DNA of 64,000 nt from Flavobacterium rivuli WB 3.3-2 = DSM 21788. GTDB taxonomy: Bacteria; Bacteroidota; Bacteroidia; Flavobacteriales; Flavobacteriaceae. The position numbers and the translations under genes were made by a program. The notes below the pieces were generated by a model. That model did not search any database and had not been told where the DNA came from. It saw only the letters and a list, made by a program, of their open reading frames with translations. Location: positions 62,001 to 126,000 of the forward strand of contig NZ_KB899971.1 in the NCBI RefSeq assembly GCF_000378485.1, in the 5' to 3' direction. Shown here piece by piece: positions 1 through 8,100 of this stretch. Numbering within the stretch: the first letter of the stretch is position 1; each line of letters begins with the position of its first letter.

Positions 1-440
1 ATATAATATTTTCCAATTACCTCAATATAATGTACATCCCTAATTCCGGCGAGATGACGGTGTATATAGCTGCATTTGTAGGGGCGCTCATTGGCTTTTT
101 GTGGTACAATACCTATCCGGCATCGGTCTTTATGGGCGATACGGGCAGCCTAACCATAGGTGGTATAATTGCGGTACTGGCTATAGCGGTAAGAAAAGAA
201 TTACTGATACCGGTATTGTGCGGTATCTTCCTGGCAGAGAATTTCTCTGTTGTAATACAGGTGGCGTACTTTAAGTATACCAAGAAAAAAACAGGTGAAG
301 GCAAGCGTGTCTTTTTAATGGCGCCGCTGCACCACCACTACCAGAAAAAGGGCTACCACGAGAGCAAGATCGTGACACGCTTCTGGATCGTTGCCATATT
401 GCTTGCCATTTTCTCATTAGTATCTTTAAAACTGCGATAA
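1..440 (+). CDS. mraY: MraY, phospho-N-acetylmuramoyl-pentapeptide transferase (C-terminal part)
   Basis: MraY moves phospho-MurNAc-pentapeptide from UDP onto undecaprenyl phosphate in the inner membrane, making lipid I. The reading frame is open to the left edge, so only about the last 145 residues are present and the true start lies outside the window. Family motifs are clear: FMGDTGSL with its catalytic aspartate, and [13 protein letters not shown] near the end. Hydrophobic stretches fit the last membrane helices. murD starts 4 bases after the stop, so the two are probably co-transcribed. Identity is secure; only the left part is missing. Confidence 0.97.
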   Translation, partial: IIFSNYLNIMYIPNSGEMTVYIAAFVGALIGFLWYNTYPASVFMGDTGSLTIGGIIAVLAIAVRKELLIPVLCGIFLAENFSVVIQVAYFKYTKKKTGEGKRVFLMAPLHHHYQKKGYHESKIVTRFWIVAILLAIFSLVSLKLR

Positions 441-444
441 CAAT

Positions 445-1776
445 ATGAGATTAGTAGTATTAGGTGGAGGAGAGAGCGGTGTGGGTACCGCTATTCTCGG
501 GAAGAAAAAAGGATACGATGTTTTTGTATCCGACTTTGGGAAAATTAAAAATAATTATAAAGAAGTTCTTGCACTTAATAAACTGGCCTGGGAGGAAGAG
601 CAGCATACAGAGGAGCTGATCCTTAATGCAGATGTGGTAATGAAAAGCCCGGGAATACCGGATAAGTCGCCCATAATAGTAAAATTAAAAGAAAAGGGTA
701 TTCCGGTAATATCTGAAATTGAATTTGCCTCCCCTTTTACTGATGTAGAAACCATAGGCATAACCGGGAGCAATGGCAAAACCACTACCACTATGCTAAC
801 ACACCATATTTTAAAACAGGGTGGGCTAAACATGGGGCTGGCAGGTAATATAGGTAAAAGCTTTGCATGGCAGGTTGCCGAAAATAAGAGCGAAGGGTAC
901 GTGTTAGAGTTAAGCAGCTTTCAGCTGGACGGTATTACAAAGTATCGCCCACACATAGCGGTAATAACAAACATAAGTCCGGACCATTTAGATCGCTACA
1001 ATTATAATTATGATTTGTATATAGCGGCTAAGTTCAGGATTACAATGAACCAGACTGAAGATGATTACCTGATTTATGATGATGATGACGAGGTAATAAA
1101 AAACTGGCTGGAGAATAATAAAGTAAAAGCAAAAAAAATCCCTTTCTCGCTTTCGGGCAAAAATAAAAAAGGGATATACGTGAAAGATAATACAATTGTG
1201 AGCAATATTAAAAAAGGAGAATTTACCATGCCAATAAACGAACTGTCTTTAGAAGGAAAACACAATGTTAAGAATGCTATGGCCGCGATAAGTGTTGCAC
1301 AACTAAAGAATATAAGGAAGAAAACCATTTTTGAAAGCCTTACAAACTTTCAGGGGGTAGAACATCGCCTTGAGAAAGTTCTTAAAATACAAAATGTAGA
1401 GTATATAAATGATAGTAAAGCTACCAATACAAACTCTACCTACTATGCCCTTGACAGCATGACAGCGCCAACCGTATGGATTGTGGGCGGTGTAGATAAA
1501 GGCAACGACTATAACGAAATTATGCAGCTTGTGCGCGAAAAAGTAAAAGCTATTGTATGCCTTGGGGTAGACAACAGCAAAATTATAAGTGCTTTTAGCA
1601 ATGTGGTAGATGTTATGGTAGAAACCACAAGCATGACTGAAGCCGTTAAGATTGCACAAAAAATGGCCGAGAAAGGCGATACAGTTTTGTTAAGCCCTGC
1701 CTGTGCAAGCTTCGACCTTTTTGAAAGCTATGAAGACCGTGGCAAACAATTTAAGGCTGCCGTGCAAAATTTATAG
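445..1776 (+). CDS. murD: MurD, UDP-N-acetylmuramoyl-L-alanine:D-glutamate ligase
   Basis: This cytoplasmic ligase adds D-glutamate to UDP-MurNAc-L-Ala using ATP. The protein is 443 residues, normal for the family. An N-terminal Rossmann-like domain starts at the glycine-rich LGGGESGVG. The ATP-binding loop GSNGKTTTT lies at residues 108-116. The central Mur-ligase block includes NISPDHLDRY and HNVKNAMAA, and the C-terminal domain carries DSKATN and LSPACASFD. It lies in the dcw cluster between mraY and ftsW. About 190 bases of repeat DNA separate it from ftsW, unlike the tight spacing upstream. Confidence 0.97.
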   Translation: MRLVVLGGGESGVGTAILGKKKGYDVFVSDFGKIKNNYKEVLALNKLAWEEEQHTEELILNADVVMKSPGIPDKSPIIVKLKEKGIPVISEIEFASPFTDVETIGITGSNGKTTTTMLTHHILKQGGLNMGLAGNIGKSFAWQVAENKSEGYVLELSSFQLDGITKYRPHIAVITNISPDHLDRYNYNYDLYIAAKFRITMNQTEDDYLIYDDDDEVIKNWLENNKVKAKKIPFSLSGKNKKGIYVKDNTIVSNIKKGEFTMPINELSLEGKHNVKNAMAAISVAQLKNIRKKTIFESLTNFQGVEHRLEKVLKIQNVEYINDSKATNTNSTYYALDSMTAPTVWIVGGVDKGNDYNEIMQLVREKVKAIVCLGVDNSKIISAFSNVVDVMVETTSMTEAVKIAQKMAEKGDTVLLSPACASFDLFESYEDRGKQFKAAVQNL

Positions 1777-1782
1777 GCAGAG

Positions 1783-1798
1783 ACGTTGCATGCAACGT
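1783..1798. repeat. Short palindrome, GACGCATT-type dispersed repeat
   Basis: ACGTTGCATGCAACGT is a perfect 16-base palindrome just after murD, preceded by GCAGAG as in the copy at 1905. It is a diverged member of a small family in this window (also 1905, 42085, 42127 and 62698) whose core reads GAGACGCATT then its complement. Confidence 0.6.
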
Positions 1799-1823
1799 AT
1801 GATAAAAAATACAGGAACGGCTG

Positions 1824-1892
1824 TTCCATTCCGAATGAAGCGCAGCGGAATTGAGGAATCTCAAATAAGGTTTCTCCTGCGTCGAAATGGAA
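1824..1892. repeat. Dispersed 70-base element bounded by TTCCATT / AATGGAA
   Basis: The element begins TTCCATTCCGAA and ends CGAAATGGAA, so its ends form a short inverted repeat. A second copy with the same ends and a similar interior (GGAATTGAGGAATCT here, GAAGTGGAGGCATCT there) lies at 62021-62096. It sits between murD and ftsW, flanked by two GACGCATT-type palindromes. No protein is supported here. Confidence 0.55.
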
Positions 1893-1904
1893 AAACGGAT
1901 GCAG

Positions 1905-1923
1905 AGACGCATTTAATGCGTTT
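1905..1923. repeat. Short palindrome, GACGCATT-type dispersed repeat
   Basis: ACGCATTTAATGCGT (1907-1921) is a perfect inverted repeat with a one-base centre, preceded by GCAGAG. It matches the core of the better copy at 42127-42149. Confidence 0.6.
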
Positions 1924-1964
1924 ACAGAAATGGGTAATGAAGGAGAAGAATAAAAAAGATAAAA

Positions 1965-3278
1965 ATGAAAGAATTAATTAATAACCTAAAGGGAGACAAA
2001 GGGATCTGGTCGTTCGTAATGCTACTGGCCCTAATCTCGTTCATGCCGGTTTTCAGCGCAAGTACAAATCTTGTGTATGTTATAGGCAAGGGCTCTACTA
2101 TAGGCTATTTAGTTAAGCACCTCGTTCATATAATTATTGGTTTTGGGTTAATATACCTGGTTCATAAAGTGCCGTACCACTATTATCGTGGCCTCTCGCA
2201 ACTGCTTATGCCTGTTGTAGGGTTGCTGTTAGTGTACACATTTTTTCAGGGAACGGTTATAGACGGTGCCAATGCCAGCCGCTGGATAAAAGTGCCTTTT
2301 ATAGGCGTTACATTCCAGACATCGGCGCTGGCAATGATTGTTTTAATGATCTACGTGGCACGATACCTGGCTAAGGTAGATGGTAAAGAGGTAACATTTA
2401 AATCGTCGTTCATAGAATTATGGATACCTGTTTTTATGATACTGGCATTAATATTACCGTCTAACTTTAGTACTGCCGCCCTAATATTCAGTATGGTAAG
2501 CATGCTGGTGTTTGTGGGCAAGTACCCTATAAAGTATTTAGGAATGGTAATAGGTATGGGCGTTACCATGCTGGTACTGTTCGTGTCGTTTGCAAAGGCA
2601 TTCCCGGATGCTATGCCTAACAGGGTAGACACCTGGATGAACCGTTTAGAGCGTTTTACATCTGACGAAGAAAATGAGGACGATTACCAGATTGAGAAAG
2701 CCAAGATAGCAATAGCATCAGGAATGGTGTACGGTTTAGGGCCCGGCAAGAGTGTACAAAAAAACTTCCTGCCACAGTCTTCTTCCGATTTTATCTTCGC
2801 TATCATCGTAGAAGAATATGGATTGGTAGGCGGCCTTGCAGTATTAATATTATACCTCATGCTGTTTTTCAGGTTCCTGGTAACGGCACATAAGGCACAA
2901 TCGCTTTTTGGCAAGCTGCTTATCGTTGGGCTTGGTTTCCCTATAATATTCCAGGCACTTATTAATATGGGTGTAGCGGTAGAGCTGTTGCCGGTAACAG
3001 GGCAAACGCTTCCGCTGATAAGTAGTGGTGGTAGTTCTATCTGGATGACGTGTATCTCTATAGGCATCATTATAAGTGTAACCAAGAAAGAAGAAGAAAT
3101 AGCGCAGGAACTTCAGGAAAAAGAAGACCGTGAAGCTGCCCTGCAACAATTGATAGATGAACACATACTCCGCGAGAAAGCCCGTGAAGAAGCCGAAGCC
3201 GAAGGGCTGGAGCAACCCGCAGCGTTCTCTATAGAAGACAGGTCGGCAAACCCGATGAGTGCTGTTTTTGGGAAGTAA
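1965..3278 (+). CDS. ftsW: FtsW, SEDS-family septal peptidoglycan glycosyltransferase
   Basis: FtsW polymerises lipid II at the division septum together with a class B penicillin-binding protein. The 437-residue protein has many hydrophobic segments consistent with about ten membrane helices. It carries the family signatures near SSSDFIFAIIVEEYGL and, late in the protein, LPLISSGGSS. After the last helix an unusually charged tail of about 55 residues, rich in Glu and Lys, is probably cytoplasmic and may form a short coiled coil. It lies between murD and murG as in other Bacteroidota dcw clusters. Confidence 0.95.
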   Translation: MKELINNLKGDKGIWSFVMLLALISFMPVFSASTNLVYVIGKGSTIGYLVKHLVHIIIGFGLIYLVHKVPYHYYRGLSQLLMPVVGLLLVYTFFQGTVIDGANASRWIKVPFIGVTFQTSALAMIVLMIYVARYLAKVDGKEVTFKSSFIELWIPVFMILALILPSNFSTAALIFSMVSMLVFVGKYPIKYLGMVIGMGVTMLVLFVSFAKAFPDAMPNRVDTWMNRLERFTSDEENEDDYQIEKAKIAIASGMVYGLGPGKSVQKNFLPQSSSDFIFAIIVEEYGLVGGLAVLILYLMLFFRFLVTAHKAQSLFGKLLIVGLGFPIIFQALINMGVAVELLPVTGQTLPLISSGGSSIWMTCISIGIIISVTKKEEEIAQELQEKEDREAALQQLIDEHILREKAREEAEAEGLEQPAAFSIEDRSANPMSAVFGK

Positions 3279-3324
3279 TTTCAGATTATTAGACAAAAGA
3301 TAATAGATAATAGACGAGGTGAGA

Positions 3325-3342
3325 AGCACCTAAGTTCCTAAG
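3325..3342. repeat. Half copy of the CACCTAAGTTCC intergenic repeat
   Basis: AGCACCTAAGTTCCTAAG in the ftsW-murG gap is identical over 18 bases to the right arm of the inverted repeat at 4579-4596 in the next gap. Both gaps also share AAAGATAATAGA (about 3296 and 4499), so the two spacers are related over more than the arm. Confidence 0.6.
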
Positions 3343-3373
3343 GGACTAAGGCTCTAAGAACCTCAAAGTAATA

Positions 3374-4465
3374 ATGAGCATAAAAAAATTCATATTAAGT
3401 GGTGGTGGTACAGGTGGGCATATCTACCCTGCTATTGCTATTGCAAATGAGTTAAAGGTTAGGTTTCCGGACAGCGAGATCCTTTTTGTGGGCGCAAGCG
3501 ACAAGATGGAAATGCAAAAGGTACCGCAGGCAGGCTACAACATAAAAGGCTTATGGATAGCAGGCATACAACGCAGGTTAACGATTGATAATGCACTGTT
3601 TCCGCTTAAACTGTTAAGCAGCCTGGTAAAGTCGAGAAAGATAATAAAAGAGTTTAAGCCGGACGTGGTTATAGGCACCGGTGGTTTTGCCAGCGGGCCA
3701 TTGCTTAAGGCAGCAGCAGGAATGGGAGTGCCCACCGTAATACAGGAGCAAAATTCGTTTCCGGGCATAACCAATAAATGGCTGGCGAAGCAGGCAAACA
3801 AAATATGTGTGGCTTACGATAATTTAGAGCGCTTTTTTCCGGCATCTAAAATTGTTTTTACAGGCAACCCTGTACGCCAGGACCTGCTCCATACAAGCGA
3901 TAACAGAGAAGAGGCAATGCACCGCTTTAAGCTGGACCCTGATAAGCAAACGCTTTTGGTTTTGGGCGGAAGCCTTGGTGCAAGGCGCATTAACCAGTTA
4001 ATTGCAAAAGAGCTTACATGGCTGCAGGCGCAAAATGTACAGGTAATATGGCAGTGTGGTAAATTTTATTTTGAAGAGTACCAGCACTATGGCGATAAAG
4101 AGGGAGTACAGGTGCTATCGTTCATAGACAGGATGGATTTAGTGTATGCCGCCGCAGATGTGGTTATATCACGTTCGGGTGCATCATCGGTTTCAGAATT
4201 GTGTATCGTGGGCAAGCCGGTAGTGTTTATCCCCTCCCCTAATGTATCTGAAGACCACCAGACTAAAAATGCCCAGGCTGTAGTAGATAAAGTAGGGGCA
4301 ATATTGTTAAAAGAAACACAATTGGACACTCAGTTTCAGCCTGTTTTTGCAGATTTGCTCTCGAATAAAGAGAAGCAGAAAAGCTTAAGCGGGAACATTA
4401 AAAAGCTTGCTAAAACACATGCCACGCAGGACATTGTTGATGAGATAGTGAAGTTGTTGAAATAG
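3374..4465 (+). CDS. murG: MurG, lipid II synthase (GT28 glycosyltransferase)
   Basis: MurG transfers GlcNAc from UDP-GlcNAc to lipid I on the inner face of the membrane, giving lipid II. The protein is 363 residues. The N-terminal signature [12 protein letters not shown] at residues 9-20 and the C-terminal UDP-GlcNAc-binding region with [11 protein letters not shown] and [10 protein letters not shown] are both present. It is flanked on both sides by related repeat-bearing spacers (3279-3373 and 4466-4620) rather than the tight junctions seen at the murC end of the cluster. Confidence 0.97.
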   Translation: MSIKKFILSGGGTGGHIYPAIAIANELKVRFPDSEILFVGASDKMEMQKVPQAGYNIKGLWIAGIQRRLTIDNALFPLKLLSSLVKSRKIIKEFKPDVVIGTGGFASGPLLKAAAGMGVPTVIQEQNSFPGITNKWLAKQANKICVAYDNLERFFPASKIVFTGNPVRQDLLHTSDNREEAMHRFKLDPDKQTLLVLGGSLGARRINQLIAKELTWLQAQNVQVIWQCGKFYFEEYQHYGDKEGVQVLSFIDRMDLVYAAADVVISRSGASSVSELCIVGKPVVFIPSPNVSEDHQTKNAQAVVDKVGAILLKETQLDTQFQPVFADLLSNKEKQKSLSGNIKKLAKTHATQDIVDEIVKLLK

Positions 4466-4468
4466 GTG

Positions 4469-4604
4469 CTGAGTGGCTGGGAAGCTTAGGTGCTAAGAAA
4501 AGATAATAGAGAGTAATATCTTAAGAAATTAGAAAATATAAGTTCAGAGATGGAAATTTAAATGTGCTAACAAATCTAAGCACCTAAGTTCCTAAGCAAC
4601 TCAG
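4469..4604. repeat. Imperfect inverted repeat in the murG-murC gap
   Basis: The left arm (4469-4494) is nearly complementary to the right arm (4579-4604). Both contain CTTAGGTGCT or its complement, and about 84 bases separate them. The right arm repeats the sequence at 3325-3342. It could form a hairpin in the murG-murC transcript, but no T-run follows, so it is not an obvious terminator. Confidence 0.6.
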
Positions 4605-4620
4605 AACCTCACAAAAAAGA

Positions 4621-5970
4621 ATGGATTTAAACCAGATACATAACGTCTATTTTATTGGCATTGGCGGCATAGGTATGAGCGCCCTTGCACGTTATTTTAA
4701 ATTTATAGGCAAAAATGTAGCAGGGTATGACCGTACGCCAACCCATCTTACCGATGAGTTAAAGGCAGAGGACATCAGCATCCATTTTGACGATAAAACA
4801 GAGCTTATAGGCCTGGAATATCTTAATAAAGAAAACACACTGGTAGTAGTAACCCCGGCGGTGCCTAAAAACCACCTGCAGTGGAACTATTTTACCGATA
4901 ATGGTTTTGAGATAAAAAAGCGTGCTGAAGTTTTAGGCATTATAACCAAAGATACCTTTTGCTTTGCAGTGGCAGGTACCCACGGCAAGACTACAACATC
5001 GAGCATTTTGGGGCATGTATTGTTTGAATGTGGTGTAGATGTTACAGCCTTTTTAGGCGGAATTGTAGAGGGCTACAACTCTAACCTTATTGGCAGTGGT
5101 AAAACGGTTACCGTGGTAGAGGCAGATGAGTTTGACCGCTCGTTCCTGCACCTGCACCCGGATATGGCCTGTATAACATCTATGGATGCCGACCATCTTG
5201 ATATTTATGGCGACGTAGCCTCTATAGAGGCGTCGTTCAGGGAGTTTGCAGATAAGGTTCAGGATAAAAACCACCTGTTTGTAACAGATGGACTTCCGCT
5301 TGACGGTGTTACGGTGGGTGTTGGCACAGGGCAGTTCTCTGCACAAAACATCCGTATAGACAACGGCTGGTATGTGTTCAATGTAGTTACGCCACACGAA
5401 ACATTTAGCAATGTAAGGTTCGGGTTACCGGGCCATCATAATATTACAAATGCGCTATTAGCTTTGGCAATGGCAAATGTATACGGGCTTGCATTAAGCG
5501 ATATTGCTAATGCATTGGCAACTTTTAAAGGTGTGAGGAGAAGGTTTTCATACCAGGTAAAAAAAACAGGAATGGTGTATATAGATGATTATGCACACCA
5601 CCCTACAGAGATTGACGCTGTTTATCAGGCGGTAACAGAGCTGTACCCTGATGATAAGGTGCTGGCAATATTTCAGCCGCATTTGTTTAGCCGCACGCGC
5701 GATTTTGCCGATGGTTTTGCAAAAAGCCTGTCTAAGTTTGAGAACATAGCGTTGTTAGATATTTATCCCGCAAGGGAGCTGCCTATGGAAGGCATTACAA
5801 GCCAGTGGCTGCTGGACAAGATAGAGAACCCTGAAAAGAAACTGGTAAGCAAGGCACATTTGCTACCTTTTATAAAAGCAAGCGATGCCACGGTTATTGT
5901 AACCATAGGCGCTGGAGATATAGGAGAAATGGTACCGGATATTAAACAATTGCTGGATGAAAAATATTAA
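4621..5970 (+). CDS. murC: MurC, UDP-N-acetylmuramate:L-alanine ligase
   Basis: MurC adds the first amino acid, L-alanine, to UDP-MurNAc in the cytoplasm. The protein is 449 residues. Visible motifs are the N-terminal glycine-rich IGIGGIGMSAL, the ATP loop AGTHGKTTTSS near residue 120, GHHNITNALLA, DDYAHHPTEI in the C-terminal domain, and TIGAGDIGEMV at the end. The last 14 bases overlap the start of ftsQ, which suggests translational coupling. Confidence 0.97.
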   Translation: MDLNQIHNVYFIGIGGIGMSALARYFKFIGKNVAGYDRTPTHLTDELKAEDISIHFDDKTELIGLEYLNKENTLVVVTPAVPKNHLQWNYFTDNGFEIKKRAEVLGIITKDTFCFAVAGTHGKTTTSSILGHVLFECGVDVTAFLGGIVEGYNSNLIGSGKTVTVVEADEFDRSFLHLHPDMACITSMDADHLDIYGDVASIEASFREFADKVQDKNHLFVTDGLPLDGVTVGVGTGQFSAQNIRIDNGWYVFNVVTPHETFSNVRFGLPGHHNITNALLALAMANVYGLALSDIANALATFKGVRRRFSYQVKKTGMVYIDDYAHHPTEIDAVYQAVTELYPDDKVLAIFQPHLFSRTRDFADGFAKSLSKFENIALLDIYPARELPMEGITSQWLLDKIENPEKKLVSKAHLLPFIKASDATVIVTIGAGDIGEMVPDIKQLLDEKY

Positions 5971-6679
5971 CTGGAACAACATAAGGCTGGTAGTTATACT
6001 ATGCGTGGTGGTCTTTTTATATGCATTTACAGGCAAGCGTAATGAGGGCAGAAAGATGACCGAAGCCGATATTGAATTTACTGGTAATGAGAATTTTATT
6101 ACAAAAGAGAAGGTTAATAACTTGTTAATACAAAGTTATGGTGCTGTAACAGGTATCCAAAAAGTTGATTTAGATTTGAGTAATGTCGAAAAAATCCTGA
6201 ATGAAAACCCTATGGTCGAGAAGGCAGAGGTTTACGCTACGGTAGATGGTAAATTAAAAGCCGTTATTACTCAGCGAAAGCCTGTTGCAAGAATATTTGA
6301 AGGGTCGCAATCGTATTACCTGGACAACAGGGGCGGGAAAATGCCACTTAGCGACAACGAGACAGCAAGGGTGCCACTGGTAACAGGCGACATAGAAAAA
6401 GCGGATGCAAAGAAAATGCACAAGCTGCTGGCTTATATTTATAATGATGATTTTTTAAATAAAAATATTATTGGTTTAACGGTTTCGCCTGTCGGCAACA
6501 TGATACTGCGCAGCAGAGGAGATGATTACGATATCGTGTTTGGCAAGCCTATAAACATAGAAAAGAAGTTTGAGAATTACAAAGCATTCCTCCAGGATGC
6601 AGCAAAAGACACATTGATTAAAAATTACAAAACAATTAACCTGAAGTTTACGCAACAGGTGGTGTGCACCAAAAAATAG
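5957..6679 (+). CDS. ftsQ: FtsQ/DivIB cell division protein
   Basis: FtsQ is a bitopic divisome protein that links early and late division proteins. The 240-residue sequence has one N-terminal membrane helix (about residues 8-24), then a POTRA-like segment (IEFTGNENFITKEKVNNLL), then the FtsQ beta domain with NPMVEKAEVYA and TQRKPVARIF. Its ATG lies inside the end of murC, and ftsA begins 4 bases after its stop. FtsQ proteins diverge widely, so the call rests on position and architecture as well as sequence. Confidence 0.92.
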   Translation: MKNINWNNIRLVVILCVVVFLYAFTGKRNEGRKMTEADIEFTGNENFITKEKVNNLLIQSYGAVTGIQKVDLDLSNVEKILNENPMVEKAEVYATVDGKLKAVITQRKPVARIFEGSQSYYLDNRGGKMPLSDNETARVPLVTGDIEKADAKKMHKLLAYIYNDDFLNKNIIGLTVSPVGNMILRSRGDDYDIVFGKPINIEKKFENYKAFLQDAAKDTLIKNYKTINLKFTQQVVCTKK

Positions 6680-6683
6680 AGTT

Positions 6684-8087
6684 ATGGAAAAAGACAGCAT
6701 TGCAGTAGGTTTAGATATCGGTACAACAAAGATCGTTGTTATGATAGGCAAGAAAAATGAGTATGGTAAGCTGGAGATCCTTGGCCTTGGTAAATCCAAA
6801 AGCCTTGGTGTGGCAAGGGGTGTTGTAAACAACATTACCCAGACTATACAGTCTATACAGCAAGCCGTGCAGGAGGCAGAGCAAAATTCGGGCTACCGCA
6901 TTAACGATGTGGTGGTGGGTATTGCCGGCCAGCACATACGCAGTATGCAGCACAGCGATTACATAAGCAGGAACAATCCTGAAGAGGTAATAGGCGATGC
7001 AGATATTGACATGCTTATTGGCCAGGTGCACAAACTTGCCATGCTGCCGGGTGAAGAAATTATACATGTACTCCCACAGGAGTTTAAAATAGACGGACAA
7101 AGCGAAATTAAAGAGCCTATAGGTATGTACGGCGGCAGGCTGGAGAGCAGTTTCCACATTGTTGTGGGGCAGGCTTCATCCATCCGTAATGTGGGCCGTT
7201 GCATTAAAAGCTCGGGCCTTGACCTTTCCGGCCTTACGTTAGAGCCATTGGCATCTGCCGATGCTGTACTAAGCCAGGAAGAAAAAGAAGCGGGTGTAGC
7301 CCTTATAGATATAGGTGGCGGTACTACAGACCTTGCCATATTTAAAGACGGTATTATTCGCCATACGGCAGTAATCCCTTTTGGTGGTAATGTTATTACA
7401 GAAGATATTAAAGAGGGATGCTCTATTATAGAAAAACAGGCAGAACTGCTTAAGGTTAAATTCGGGTCGGCATGGCCGGGAGAAAATAAGGATAACGAAA
7501 TTGTTTCGATACCGGGCTTACGTGGCCGCGAACCAAAAGAGATATCGCTTAAAAACCTTAGTAAAATAATCCATGCCCGTGTGGTAGAGATTATAGAGCA
7601 GGTATTTGCAGAGATTAAGGCGTATGGCCATGAAGACCCTCGCAAAAAACTAATTGCAGGTATAGTGCTTACAGGTGGTGGTGCGCAATTGCAGCACATT
7701 AAGCAACTTGTAGAGTACATTACCGGTATGGATACCCGTATAGGTTACCCTAACGAGCACCTTGCAGGCAACAGTAATGAGGATATTTCGAGCCCGCTTT
7801 ATGCTACAGCAGTAGGCCTTGTAATGAACAGCCTTCGTAACAATACCAAGAGCGCAACGCCACTGGTAGAACTACAAAAACCTGTAGTGCCGCAATATGT
7901 ACCAAGACAGGCGCCGGTTGTTAACCATGTACCCGAACCGGAACCGGAACCCGAGCATGAACTGGAAACTGTAGCTGCACATGTGCCTGAAAAAGTGGTA
8001 CAAGAAAGCACAGAGAAAAGGGTAAAGAGGTCATTTTTTGACAAGTATATAGATAAGATTAAAGATTTTTTAGATAACGCAGAATAA
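6684..8087 (+). CDS. ftsA: FtsA, actin-like membrane anchor for FtsZ
   Basis: FtsA is an actin-fold ATPase that ties FtsZ filaments to the membrane. The 467-residue protein starts with the phosphate-1 motif VGLDIGTTK. The phosphate-2 motif DIGGGTTDLAIF is near residue 210, and LTGGGAQL follows later. A linker rich in Pro, Glu and Val (about 390-440) leads to a C-terminal amphipathic segment, KRSFFDKYIDKIKDFL, which fits the membrane-targeting helix. It sits directly before ftsZ. Confidence 0.97.
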   Translation: MEKDSIAVGLDIGTTKIVVMIGKKNEYGKLEILGLGKSKSLGVARGVVNNITQTIQSIQQAVQEAEQNSGYRINDVVVGIAGQHIRSMQHSDYISRNNPEEVIGDADIDMLIGQVHKLAMLPGEEIIHVLPQEFKIDGQSEIKEPIGMYGGRLESSFHIVVGQASSIRNVGRCIKSSGLDLSGLTLEPLASADAVLSQEEKEAGVALIDIGGGTTDLAIFKDGIIRHTAVIPFGGNVITEDIKEGCSIIEKQAELLKVKFGSAWPGENKDNEIVSIPGLRGREPKEISLKNLSKIIHARVVEIIEQVFAEIKAYGHEDPRKKLIAGIVLTGGGAQLQHIKQLVEYITGMDTRIGYPNEHLAGNSNEDISSPLYATAVGLVMNSLRNNTKSATPLVELQKPVVPQYVPRQAPVVNHVPEPEPEPEHELETVAAHVPEKVVQESTEKRVKRSFFDKYIDKIKDFLDNAE

Positions 8088-8100
8088 AAACTTGATAGAT

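Noticed and set aside
1703..1981. A 92-codon plus-strand frame bridging the end of murD and the start of ftsW.
   Set aside because: It overlaps both genes in another frame and its middle is repeat DNA; no protein-like pattern.
6959..7720. A 253-codon frame opposite ftsA.
   Set aside because: Serine/proline-rich antisense shadow of a well-supported gene with no start context.
8092..8100. TTG start for ftsZ three codons upstream of the ATG.
   Set aside because: The ATG-ATG at 8101 gives the usual N-terminus; a rare start is not needed.
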